Shown here: piece by piece, positions 47,266-55,298 of the stretch
Position numbering within the stretch: position 1 is the stretch's first letter
How the letters are laid out: each line of letters begins with the position of its first letter
Source of the DNA: Bin87 sp965116565
Lineage (GTDB): Bacteria > Chloroflexota > Dehalococcoidia > Lucifugimonadales > UBA3495
Reading direction: 5' to 3'
NCBI GenBank assembly: GCA_965116565.1
Contig: OZ220699.1
Location: 1,240,001 to 1,304,000, forward strand
DNA length: 64,000 nucleotides
Notes under the pieces: model-generated
Told to the model about the DNA's origin: nothing
What the model saw: the letters and a program-made list of their open reading frames with translations, nothing else
Database searches by the model: none
Position numbers and translations under genes: made by a program

Positions 47266-47676
47266 ATGCCACCACTCAAAACCTACCTGCTATTCATCAG
47301 CCACGCCTGGACTTACAACGATGACTACTACCGCCTAGTCAACCTCCTCAATGCCGCCAACAACTTCAGTTGGCGAAATTACAGCGTGCCAGAACACGAC
47401 CCCGTGGACGCGAACAACACGGCCAAACTAGCGGAAGCCTTGCAGAATCAGATGAGGCCCACCCAAGCTGTGCTCATCATATCTGGAATGTACGCCGCTT
47501 ACCGCCAATGGATTGAGTACGAAATCAACTTGGCGGTCGGGTGGAACAAACCCATCATCGGCATCAGGCCTTGGGGCAGCGAAAGAATACCGACTGCTGT
47601 TAGCTCAGTCGCCACAGAGATGGTCGGATGGAACACTTCCTCAATAGTAGCCGCCATCAGGAAGCATTCCCTATGA
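47266..47676 (+). CDS. TIR-like (DUF1863/ThsB-type) protein (136 aa)
   Basis: KTYLLFISHAWTYNDDYYRL (residues 5-24) is the beta-A/alpha-A start of the ThsB-like TIR family. It is followed by LAEALQNQMRPTQAVLIISG, MYAAYRQWIEYEINLA (W82-x3-E86, position of the TIR catalytic Glu) and IIGIRPWGSERIP, then VGWNTSSIVAAIRKH. In Thoeris such proteins sense phage and make an ADP-ribose-type signal. AAGGA 8 nt before the ATG. The stop overlaps the start of the membrane-protein gene (ATGA), so the two are translationally coupled. Less GC-rich than surrounding genes. No thsA-like NADase is adjacent; the partner is the likely effector. Confidence 0.82.
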   Translation: MPPLKTYLLFISHAWTYNDDYYRLVNLLNAANNFSWRNYSVPEHDPVDANNTAKLAEALQNQMRPTQAVLIISGMYAAYRQWIEYEINLAVGWNKPIIGIRPWGSERIPTAVSSVATEMVGWNTSSIVAAIRKHSL

Positions 47677-48140
47677 CCCAATCGGATCAACCCAACGACA
47701 ACCTCGAACACAGGATTGCACTCCACAAGCTTTACGTCGATATGGCTGACCACGTCAGCAATAGGCGAGAAAACGCCAATAAATTTTTCCTCACCCTGAC
47801 CACTGCCCCAGTAGCTGTCATGCTGATTGCAGCGCGTATCGGGACAGTTTCCATTCCATCACCAGCTATCTTTCTCATAACCGGAATCATCGGCGTCGCA
47901 ATCTCTGGAATCTGGTACCTGAATCTGACGGCATACGCTAAGCTCAACAAAGCCAAGTTCAAAGTCATAGAGGACATCGAAAATGAACTACCACACCGAG
48001 GATTCACCGATGAGTGGGATTACCTCGAAGCGGACGGGTACCGTGGTTTAACCTCGCTAGAAAAAAGCGTTCCTCTCATTACGGCCGTTGCCTACACGGC
48101 ACCCATAATTTATGCGACCTACACATGGATTTGCCAATAG
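47673..48140 (+). CDS. Small membrane protein coupled to TIR-like gene (155 aa)
   Basis: N-terminal helix RIALHKLYVDMADHVSNRRE, then two adjacent membrane helices (about residues 48-68 and 72-94, VAVMLIAARIGTVSIPSPAI onward), an amphipathic segment with LNKAKFKVIEDIENELPHRG and a third hydrophobic stretch near the C-terminus (VPLITAVAYTAPIIYATYTW). The MAD-x-V-x-x-RR-x-x-AN-x-FF pattern resembles proteins named RipA-like octameric membrane proteins. The ATG overlaps the TIR-like stop. Likely the membrane effector or sensor of a two-gene defence unit; this role is inferred. Confidence 0.7.
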   Translation: MTQSDQPNDNLEHRIALHKLYVDMADHVSNRRENANKFFLTLTTAPVAVMLIAARIGTVSIPSPAIFLITGIIGVAISGIWYLNLTAYAKLNKAKFKVIEDIENELPHRGFTDEWDYLEADGYRGLTSLEKSVPLITAVAYTAPIIYATYTWICQ

Positions 48141-48730
48141 CCGGTTTACCACCAGCAGTGCCAACCAACGCCCAAGAACCGGGATGGCGCACCGCCTCGG
48201 CTTTTCGAACAAAGCGGAATATACCCGCTCAGCCACCCTTCTCCTGACTAGAGCCGAACGCAGGCACCGCGAGAAGGCAGTACACAAGTCCCCGCCTCCG
48301 CGACCTCTCCGTTTTCCTCGGCTCGACACGCGTCGGGTTCAAGCCCGACGACACCTCGCATATTCAATTCAACATGAAAGGAATTCCGCTCAAAGGACCT
48401 GGGGTACTCTTCTTGACAGCGACACCCGTCAAACCCCGCGAAGGCTTTGACACCCTTGTCCCATAGCCGGCACAGGGAGCCAGCCGCGTACGGGGAACTG
48501 TCGCTCGACACCAGGATCGGAGTAGCGAAATCGCCTCTCAACATAGCGACGGCGGACGCCACCGACGACGGGGTGCACCCTTTCGTCACCGGCACCCAGT
48601 GCCTGGAAATGTGCTCGTACGACCACCCTGACGGCCAACGACGGCATTGCTGGGGGAAATACAGTCTGACGGTTTCGGGTCGCCCGCAAGCCCGCAGCAG
48701 CAATGAACGACGTGATAACTTGACGCGACC
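48141..48730. other. Intergenic with one inverted-repeat end
   Basis: Contains GAGTAGCGAAATCGCCTC at 48520-48537, the same motif as the ends described at 31.9 and 46.6 kb, followed at 48553-48571 by CGCCACCGACGACGGGGT, which also occurs in copy 3 of the dispersed repeat. No gene recognised. Confidence 0.5.
48520..48537 (+). repeat. Solo or distal copy of the 18-bp inverted-repeat end
   Basis: Identical to the right end at 46864-46881. If it pairs with the left end at 46558, the bounded segment is about 2 kb and includes the TIR-like operon. Confidence 0.5.
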
Positions 48731-49867
48731 ATGAAGTTCACCAGCCTCGCCGCAATCGTCGCCTTGGTGGTCGCCACCGCGGCCCTGTCGTGCAATGAGC
48801 AAACCGATTGGGAACCAGATCCAACGACACTCGCGTTATCCACGCGACCGCCTCCTACACGTCTACCCTTGGGCGACCTGAGGGTCGTCGATTTGAATAT
48901 CCAGATCTGGCTTCGGGATATTTTCGGCAACAATGCCGTCGGCACCAGCCACGACGGCGAGTTGTTGCTGGTGAACGTCGCTTCGGGGAAAGTCCGGCAA
49001 CTCACCAACGACGGGCACCGCAAGTTTGACACAGCCCTTTCGGCCGACTTCGTCGCCTGGACCGACCGGAGGCGGGAGATCCGACTCCCGGACCGAGGCC
49101 ACGGTCCCCGCTTCGCCAACGACGTGTTCGTGCGTAACCTTCATACCGGTGAAGAACGCCGGATCACGGACCTACCGGCAGAGCGACGCGGCCTCCGCAT
49201 CTCCGGCTCTCATCTGGTCTGGCAGGACAACCGCCACGAACTGGAAGGAACCTACACTCATTACGACATCTACGCCTACGATTTGCTCAACGAGCGGGAA
49301 TTTCCTGTGGCGGTTGCCCCCGGCGCCCAACTGAGGCCCGCGATTTACGGCGACACCGTGGTGTGGACCGACAACCGGAATAGTCCGCAGCGAGCCACAA
49401 ACAAGAGTGGTTGCAGCAACTGCGTTGACAACCGGTTCGACATCTACTCCTACGACCTGGTCACCGGAGAGGAACGCCCACTGGTGGAAACGGGCGACCA
49501 CAACGGCCCGCCGTCGATCAATGGGCAACTGGTGGTCTGGCAGCAAATTCGAGACGCAAGCCAGTCGGTCATCGTCATGTTGGACCTTGAAACCGGACTG
49601 CAAAGAACTATCGGAGTGGGTGGCCGCAGCAGGTCAACTCCATCTGTCTCCGACGAATATGTGGTCTGGGCAGTTCGGGCGCCCTGTGATGTTTTCCCAT
49701 ATCCGCCCGAAGTTCAGACTGGGGTATTTGCGTACCGGTTGGAAACGGGCGAGGTGCGCCAGTTGTCCAACTATGTGGAGCCGTTGGCATTGCTGCACGG
49801 AAATGTGGCGGTGGTCGCCCAGCTTTGCTTCGGGATCAACCAACAATACGCCGTGTTCCTGGACTGA
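48731..49867 (+). CDS. Beta-propeller-like (TolB-type) lipoprotein (378 aa)
   Basis: Signal peptide with lipobox ALSC (Cys21), short Pro/Thr spacer, then repeated blades with the pattern x-V-W-x-D-x-R / T-G-E-E-R-x-I: FVAWTDRR, HLVWQDNRHE, TVVWTDNRNS, LVVWQQIRD, YVVWAVRAP, each followed by Y-D-L/LETG elements. This is the repeat of TolB-like extracellular beta-propellers. A Cys pair (SGCSNC) may bind metal or form a disulphide. No good ribosome binding site before the ATG. It stands alone between intergenic regions. Confidence 0.78.
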   Translation: MKFTSLAAIVALVVATAALSCNEQTDWEPDPTTLALSTRPPPTRLPLGDLRVVDLNIQIWLRDIFGNNAVGTSHDGELLLVNVASGKVRQLTNDGHRKFDTALSADFVAWTDRRREIRLPDRGHGPRFANDVFVRNLHTGEERRITDLPAERRGLRISGSHLVWQDNRHELEGTYTHYDIYAYDLLNEREFPVAVAPGAQLRPAIYGDTVVWTDNRNSPQRATNKSGCSNCVDNRFDIYSYDLVTGEERPLVETGDHNGPPSINGQLVVWQQIRDASQSVIVMLDLETGLQRTIGVGGRSRSTPSVSDEYVVWAVRAPCDVFPYPPEVQTGVFAYRLETGEVRQLSNYVEPLALLHGNVAVVAQLCFGINQQYAVFLD

Positions 49868-49980
49868 CGCCGAAAATCGGGCCGGTCTGAACCACTAGGC
49901 AAGTTCCAGCAGAAGCTCCACACGAACTGGGCGCGGGAAGACGGCACCCCCAACAGCAGGACCGACAAACTGATTGGACC

Positions 49981-50161
49981 ACCAGCCGCCGCGTGGTCGG
50001 TGGCGGCTGGTTTCGCTTCCGGCGCCAGATGCCGCTGATTCCGCCCGCAGAGCCGCCCTGACGGTCTCGGACACCGTTCCGGTGGAATTACCGCTCGAGT
50101 GATTCAACGCCGTCCGTGGCGCCCCAGCGCGCCGACCACCACTCGCGAGCGCCGCGCTCTG
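49981..50161 (+). repeat. Dispersed structured repeat, copy 4 (long form)
   Basis: Perfect 10-bp hairpin ACCAGCCGCC...GGCGGCTGGT (49981-50011), then TTCGCTTCCGGCGCCAGATG, CTGACGGTCTCGGACACC, GTGGAATTACCGCTCGAGTG and a tail shared with copy 3. It is immediately followed by copy 5. Confidence 0.65.
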
Positions 50162-50290
50162 CACCAACGGCGACGCCGGCCGCCACAGCCAACGGTGTGG
50201 ACGGTTCCGTTATCGGCGCCAGATGCCCCAAATTTCGGCCGTAGAGCCACCCGGGAAGCCGCCAACGGCTTCTCAGGCGTTGGGACACCC
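50162..50290 (+). repeat. Dispersed structured repeat, copy 5
   Basis: Starts with the same 23 nt as copy 3 (ACCAACGGCGACGCCGGCC...) and continues with GTTATCGGCGCCAGATGCCC and AAATTTCGGCCGTAGAGCC. Tandem to copy 4 and upstream of the Cas4-like gene. Confidence 0.6.
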
Positions 50291-50436
50291 CAGCACTTCC
50301 AGCCTCCTCTGGGACGGCAGACCCGCAGAACGACCTCCGTCAAATTTGATGACGGCCGGCCGTCGCGCGACCACACGGCGCAGGAATAAACTCACGTCAG
50401 GCTGACGACGGCTACCCAAAATGGAGGAGCCGTCAC

Positions 50437-51087
50437 ATGCCGCAACGACGCGAACGCCCATACATCTGGGCCACCTGGCTGCCCCGTCTCCTGACGGGCG
50501 AGAACTCCTGCGAGTGGGCCATCTGGTTCAAGGCCCATTACCAAGACTGGCCACGCCAGCCCTCCGACTTCGATCAAGCCCAGTGGCTACTCAACCACAC
50601 CGCCCTCGTAAACGAGCGTATCGGCAACTGGGAAGTCGGCGGCTACGACTGCGACGTCGAGGCTCAAAACAGGTTCGAACTTCGCGGCCGGATGGCCACT
50701 CTCGCCGGCAGACCCGACATCATTACCCACCGCGACGACGAAGCCGTCATCGTCGACGCGAAGACTGGCCACGACAGCCCCAGCCACGCCGTCCAGGTCA
50801 TGATCTACCTCTACGCCGTCCCCAAGGCGCTACAGCGTTACCGGACCGCCAAACTGCGCGGTCAGGTTACCTACCGCGACCACACGGTGCGCGTTCCAGC
50901 GGAGGCCGTCGACGAAACGTTCGTCCAGAACCTGGGGTCGCTGATCCGGCGCCTCTCGGCCGACGCACCCGCGAGACGAGTGCCGTCGCCACAGGAATGC
51001 AGATTCTGTGATATTGCGGCCGAAGACTGCCCCGTGCGAGTGGACGGCACCCCCGAGCCCGAGAGCGGTGCTACTGCCGACTTCTAG
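50437..51087 (+). CDS. Cas4/AddB-like iron-sulphur PD-(D/E)XK nuclease (216 aa)
   Basis: Catalytic core LAGRPDIITHRDDEAVIVDA (Asp94, then D107-A-K109) followed by the QVMIYLYA helix (Gln120), as in RecB-family nucleases. One N-terminal Cys (Cys25) and three near the C-terminus (Cys188, Cys191, Cys198 in ECRFCDIAAEDCP) give the 1+3 spacing of the 4Fe-4S cluster in Cas4 and AddB. Expected to be a DNA exonuclease with a structural cluster. GGAGGAG lies about 10 nt before the ATG. No cas genes or CRISPR array are present; the next genes are a DNA methyltransferase and a secreted HNH nuclease. A partly deleted copy lies 4.9 kb downstream. Confidence 0.82.
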   Translation: MPQRRERPYIWATWLPRLLTGENSCEWAIWFKAHYQDWPRQPSDFDQAQWLLNHTALVNERIGNWEVGGYDCDVEAQNRFELRGRMATLAGRPDIITHRDDEAVIVDAKTGHDSPSHAVQVMIYLYAVPKALQRYRTAKLRGQVTYRDHTVRVPAEAVDETFVQNLGSLIRRLSADAPARRVPSPQECRFCDIAAEDCPVRVDGTPEPESGATADF

Positions 51088-51128
51088 CCCGCAGTCAATC
51101 GGCCAGAGTCGGGCCTTGTCGTTGCCTC

Positions 51129-51833
51129 ATGACCATCTCGGCGACCACCGGATTCCCCCAGTCGACCGTAACTCAGGTTGCCCGCTGGCCGCTGCCGCTC
51201 AACCAACGAAACCAATGCGACGGCCTGGAACTCCTGGCGGCACTGGAACCAGCATCCATCCCGCTGTGCGTCTTCGACCCGCAGTACCGCGGTGTGCTGG
51301 ACAAGATGCGCTACGGCAACGAAGGCGTCAGCCGGGGACGACGACGCTCGGAACTCCTCCAGATGAGCGAGGAAACCATCGGCGAATTCATCGCGGGCAT
51401 CTCGGCCGCCTTGACCCCGTCCGGCCACCTGCTCCTGTGGACTGACAAATTCCACCTCTGCTCGGGCGTCGGAGCCTGGCTGGGAGAATGCGGACTGGAG
51501 ATCGTGGACCTTGTCACTTGGAACAAAGGCCGGATGGGCATGGGCTACCGCACCCGGCGCGTCGCGGAGTACCTGATCATCCTGCAGAAACCGCCCACCC
51601 AGGTCGGGGCGGGCTGGCAACGCGACGACATTCCCGACGTGATGACGGAAAGGGTCAAACGCATCGGCAACGTTCATCCCAAGCCGGTGAACCTTCAGGC
51701 GCGTTTGATCGAGGCGGTCACCGAGCCCGGCGACGTGGTGCTCGACCCAGCGGCCGGCAGCTATTCCGCGATGACCGCCGCCCACCAGGTGGGACGCCAG
51801 TTCCTGGGTTGCGACGTCGCAAGCGCGCCGTGA
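51129..51833 (+). CDS. DNA methyltransferase, DPQY-motif variant (copy 1, 234 aa)
   Basis: Catalytic motif FDPQYRG (residues 49-55), a variant of DPPY, precedes the SAM-binding motif LDPAAGSYSAM near residue 206, i.e. the permuted order of beta-type amino-methyltransferases. Between them are a strand HLLLWTDKFHL and TWNKGRMGMGYRTRRVAEYL. NVHPKPVNLQARLIEAV is the usual K-P-x-x-L-x-x-L-I element before motif I. Modifies adenine N6 or cytosine N4 in DNA. Separated by 41 nt from the nuclease gene. A paralogue is at 55.8 kb. Together with the nuclease it could form a modification-based system, or be phage-derived. Confidence 0.82.
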   Translation: MTISATTGFPQSTVTQVARWPLPLNQRNQCDGLELLAALEPASIPLCVFDPQYRGVLDKMRYGNEGVSRGRRRSELLQMSEETIGEFIAGISAALTPSGHLLLWTDKFHLCSGVGAWLGECGLEIVDLVTWNKGRMGMGYRTRRVAEYLIILQKPPTQVGAGWQRDDIPDVMTERVKRIGNVHPKPVNLQARLIEAVTEPGDVVLDPAAGSYSAMTAAHQVGRQFLGCDVASAP

Positions 51834-51966
51834 GCATGCTGACGCAACGATCTCTGAACTCGGCACCGAGCAGAGCGGGCATTGCTGTCATTGCCGACCC
51901 CGAGAACTGGTGGGACAATTGCCGCCGTTTGCCCGAACTCCCCACACATCCCTCGGAGCCACCGAA

Positions 51967-53022
51967 TTGAGAACATCCCTCGTCTTCATCCTGATCCTGA
52001 CCGTCCTGCTGCTGGCCTGCACGTCGGAACCTGCACCACGACCTCAGGCGGGCAACGATGCTGCGCCAACTGCAACGTCAACCGCGCAACCGCCCACCGA
52101 GACGCCCACGGCGCCGCCGCCGCCGCTTCAGACTGCCCCGACAGATCTCCCCGAACCTACGGCTACGGCGACCCCAGAGCCGACCCCGACAACCGAACCG
52201 GCGCCAACCGCCACGCCAACGCTGACGACGGCAACTGCGCCGCGCACGCCAACACCCACCGCCGAGCCGCTCACACTCACGCCGACGCCCACCCCACGGC
52301 CAACCCAGCCGACGGCCACGGCAACGCCTACCATTCCTACGCTGGCGTTGCGCGTCACGGTGTCAGCCATCCCGTCGAACCTCCCGACATACGACCGCCA
52401 CGACTGGAAGCACTGGACCGATGCCGACGGCGACTGCCAGGACGCGCGCCAAGAGGTCCTCGTGGCCGAAAGCCGGATTGGGCCGGACTTCCGCACCGAC
52501 AGGAAATGCCGAGTAACGTCCGGCGAATGGCTGGCACCTTACACCGGCACTGTTGTGACGGATCCCGGCAAGCTCGACATCGACCACATGGTGCCCCTCG
52601 GCAACGCGCACATCAGCGGCGCTTCGAATTGGTCCGCCAACCAACGGGAACGGTACTCCAATTACCTCGATGAACCCGAGCACCTCATCGCCGTTACGGC
52701 CAGCGCCAACCGCTCGAAGGGCGCACGAGGCCCAGAAGATTGGAAACCTGATGACCGTTCCTACTGGTGCCAGTACGCCGTCGATTGGATCACGATCAAG
52801 GATGACTGGGGCCTTACGGTAACGCAGCGTGAGCACGGCGCTCTCGATGAAGTGGTCGGAGACCGGGGCGCAACCACCGGAGACGAGGACTCCGGGGCTG
52901 GCTACAACGCCAGGCTGGAAATCCTGATGGCGGTCACCGACACCTACCTGATCCAAGTGAGCAAGCAACAATACGGAGGCTCCGGCACCTACAAGCTCTT
53001 CGCAACCACCATCGACGACTAA
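51967..53022 (+). CDS. Secreted HNH-type (DUF1524-like) nuclease lipoprotein, copy 1 (351 aa)
   Basis: TTG start supported by GGAG 8 nt upstream and by the equivalent TTG in copy 2. Signal LVFILILTVLLLACTS with lipobox LLAC, a ~110-residue Pro/Thr/Ala spacer, then the nuclease: DARQEVLVAESR, CRVTSGEW, LDIDHMVPLGNAHISGASNW and ANRSKGARGPEDWKP, the HNH pattern of DUF1524/GmrD-like secreted nucleases. From about residue 295 it departs from copy 2: the Excalibur domain is replaced by a tail ending TYLIQVSKQQYGGSGTYKLF, like the last strands of a pre-peptidase (PPC) domain. It probably degrades extracellular DNA at the cell surface. Confidence 0.82.
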   Translation: MRTSLVFILILTVLLLACTSEPAPRPQAGNDAAPTATSTAQPPTETPTAPPPPLQTAPTDLPEPTATATPEPTPTTEPAPTATPTLTTATAPRTPTPTAEPLTLTPTPTPRPTQPTATATPTIPTLALRVTVSAIPSNLPTYDRHDWKHWTDADGDCQDARQEVLVAESRIGPDFRTDRKCRVTSGEWLAPYTGTVVTDPGKLDIDHMVPLGNAHISGASNWSANQRERYSNYLDEPEHLIAVTASANRSKGARGPEDWKPDDRSYWCQYAVDWITIKDDWGLTVTQREHGALDEVVGDRGATTGDEDSGAGYNARLEILMAVTDTYLIQVSKQQYGGSGTYKLFATTIDD

Positions 53023-53121
53023 CCGTGGGCATGGCACACCATGCACACCGCGGGACACCGAGGACATGAGCGCAAGACAAGCAGACTTCCAAGCAGGTGC
53101 GAAATCGACGCAGTTCACGGA

Positions 53122-54591
53122 TAGTGACTCATTTCCAAATGGCTTAAAATAAATCCAGCCAAGCGCACTGCATGAGTACCACGGACAACTTCCACACCGT
53201 TCCCAGCCGAGGACACGCCTCTCGCCGTGGCTACGCTCGTCTCGACGCACTCCTCGCCGACTGCGCCACCCTCTACAACGCCGCCCTTCAGCATCGCCGC
53301 GACGCCTACCGCTACACCGGCGAATCCGTCTCCTACTACGACCAGTGCCAGCAACTCACCGCACTGCGACAAGACGACCCACACTGGAACAGCATCCACC
53401 TCGGCATCGCACGCGGCGTCATCAAGCGTGTCGACCGCACCTACGCCGCTTCCTTCCGCCGCGTCAAGGCCGGAGATACACCAGGCTTCCCACGCTTCCA
53501 GCCCCGGTCTCGCTACAAGACCATCGAAATCCCCGAGCGGGCTCACTCCGTCCTCAAATGGGCCAAGAACAACAAGGACATCGTCGTCCGCATCAAGGGC
53601 CTCCCTACCATACGGTTCCGGCCACACCAGGACGTGCCCGACCTCAAGGCTGCCAAGAGCTTACTCATCACCCGCCGCACCAACTCCATCGACGTGGTGA
53701 TCCAACTGGCCCACCAACCCGAACCACTGCCCGCAACCGGCGCCATCACCGCCCTGGACCCCGGTGTGGCACAACGCCTCACCAGCCCCGACGGCGTAAC
53801 CGCCGAACGCCTGCAACGCGACAACGCCAAGCAACTGCAACAGGAAATCAGCCGGTTCAAGGAACGCGCCCTCACCGATGGACGCGCCTACTGGGCACCT
53901 GTCATCACACGCTGGCACACCCACGCCACCACCGGCAGCAGCAAACAGCGTTTCTACCTCGCCTGGGAATCTGGCAAGGTTCCTGCCAGGCTCCTCCGCC
54001 TGTCCGCAAAGCTGGCCAAGACGCGCCACAAGGACCAAGTAAGAGCCAGAAACGAAACCCACCTCGTCACCCCCGAACTGGTACGTCAGCACGACGTAAT
54101 CGGCATCGAAGATACCAACCTCCTCAACATGACCCACTCTGCCGCCGGCACCCTCGAAGAACCCGGCACCAACGTCGCCGCCAAGGCCGGACTCAACCGC
54201 GCCATCCTTGACCAGAACATCGGGCAGCTCTACAACCAGCTCTCCTACAAGGCAGCATGGGCCGGTAGGACGCTGATACGAGTTCCCGCCGCTCACACCA
54301 CCCGCACCTGCGTAAACTGCGGCACGATCAACGAGCGGCCCAGCGCAGACCGCGTCTACCGCTGCGCGGTCTGTCATCACGAGGCTGACCAAGACCGGAA
54401 CGCAGCCCGCAACATCCTCAACGCCACACTCCAAGCCATCGTCTTGGATTCCTCACAACCGTCTGCCGAGCACGTAGTGGAGCTCAATGCGCCAGACGGT
54501 TTCCCGACTAGACGGGCACCGCCTCGTCCAGCGCATGAGAATGCTTATTCCCTGCTTGGCGCAATTTAAGCCATTTCAAAATGAGTCACTA
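53122..54591 (+). mobile_element. tnpB element with 27-bp terminal inverted repeats
   Basis: Left end 53122-53148 and right end 54565-54591 are inverted copies matching at 25 of 27 positions; both begin TAGTGACTCATTT. The 1470-bp unit holds only tnpB. IS200/IS605 elements normally lack such inverted repeats, so this looks like a tnpB carried by a DDE-mobilised or otherwise unusual element. No tnpA inside. I see no target-site duplication. Confidence 0.75.
53172..54569 (+). CDS. tnpB: TnpB RNA-guided nuclease (465 aa)
   Basis: N-terminal helix bundle (ADCATLYNAALQHRRDAYRY), then the split RuvC domain: ITALDPG (Asp196), DVIGIEDTNLLNM (Glu313) and, after the zinc finger CVNCG...YRCAVCHHE (Cys380, 383, 398, 401), DQDRNAARNIL (Asp406/408). 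All catalytic residues are present, so the nuclease may be active. TnpB uses an RNA made from the element's 3' end to cut DNA beside a short motif and helps the element persist. No tnpA is nearby. The C-terminal ~40 residues overlap the region where the guide RNA would be encoded. Confidence 0.9.
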   Translation: MSTTDNFHTVPSRGHASRRGYARLDALLADCATLYNAALQHRRDAYRYTGESVSYYDQCQQLTALRQDDPHWNSIHLGIARGVIKRVDRTYAASFRRVKAGDTPGFPRFQPRSRYKTIEIPERAHSVLKWAKNNKDIVVRIKGLPTIRFRPHQDVPDLKAAKSLLITRRTNSIDVVIQLAHQPEPLPATGAITALDPGVAQRLTSPDGVTAERLQRDNAKQLQQEISRFKERALTDGRAYWAPVITRWHTHATTGSSKQRFYLAWESGKVPARLLRLSAKLAKTRHKDQVRARNETHLVTPELVRQHDVIGIEDTNLLNMTHSAAGTLEEPGTNVAAKAGLNRAILDQNIGQLYNQLSYKAAWAGRTLIRVPAAHTTRTCVNCGTINERPSADRVYRCAVCHHEADQDRNAARNILNATLQAIVLDSSQPSAEHVVELNAPDGFPTRRAPPRPAHENAYSLLGAI

Positions 54592-55282
54592 CCAAAGAGT
54601 CCTGCTCCCGACGACAGCATTGCTGCTTGCCGTGTTGATGTGCGTCACGGCAGCGTGTCAACAGAGCGCACCACCGGCGACGATGTCCCAAGCCGAGCCG
54701 ACAGCACGCTCGGCACCAGCCCAACCCACCATCAACCCACAGGTGATCGAGTGCTCGGACGTGCCCGAAATGAAGCCCCTCACGGAACGCGAGCAAGAGG
54801 CCGTCGTCGCCGCCGGCTGCGCCGATTGGATCGAACGCCCCACGCTCCGCCAAGGCGAAGCCGACAACATCAGGACAAACTTGAACGACCGCTCGTTCCG
54901 ACAGTTCCTCCCTGACCGAAACGCCAACCCGAGAAAGGGAGTAACCATCGACTTCTTCTCGGGAATCAAGATATACGCCCAGTACGGCGTTGACGGACAC
55001 GCAGTCAACGAGTGGGAGATACACGCCGATGACTACAACCTGGAGACCGGCGACTCCCACAACGTCATCACGCTGCACCCCATCGAGCCACGAACCACAC
55101 AACGGTTCCCCACCGAGTGCAGCAACTGCATCGACACCACCGGTGTCTCCGTCTCAGTGCGAAACGCGTTCAATCCGTCTCTCACCGAATTCAGGATCAA
55201 CGACCCGAGCGGCGTACTGCCACCGCCGTTCCCGGTCTTCGGAGACTGGACAACTTTTCGGGAAGACGAGATCCAGCAGTAA
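54581..55282 (+). CDS. Lipoprotein whose start codon lies in the tnpB element end (233 aa)
   Basis: MSHYQRVLLPTTALLLAVLM, then a lipobox (TAAC) at about Cys26, a short Pro/Ala/Thr spacer and a ~180-residue domain with KGVTIDFFSGIKIYAQYGVD and VNEWEIHADDYN, two Cys in TECSNCID and a C-terminus ending FREDEIQQ. The domain is not recognised. The ATG and first three codons are supplied by the right inverted repeat of the tnpB element, so insertion occurred at the gene's 5' end and either preserved or replaced its native start. Promoter probably within the element or lost. Confidence 0.65.
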   Translation: MSHYQRVLLPTTALLLAVLMCVTAACQQSAPPATMSQAEPTARSAPAQPTINPQVIECSDVPEMKPLTEREQEAVVAAGCADWIERPTLRQGEADNIRTNLNDRSFRQFLPDRNANPRKGVTIDFFSGIKIYAQYGVDGHAVNEWEIHADDYNLETGDSHNVITLHPIEPRTTQRFPTECSNCIDTTGVSVSVRNAFNPSLTEFRINDPSGVLPPPFPVFGDWTTFREDEIQQ

Positions 55283-55298
55283 CCCGCACAAGCCCAGC

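Noticed and set aside
50437..51087. CRISPR-associated cas4
   Set aside because: The Fe-S nuclease architecture fits Cas4, but there is no cas1, cas2, effector or array; a stand-alone RecB-family nuclease is the safer call.
54592..54650. tnpA transposase beside tnpB
   Set aside because: No Y1 or serine transposase motif occurs within 2 kb on either side.
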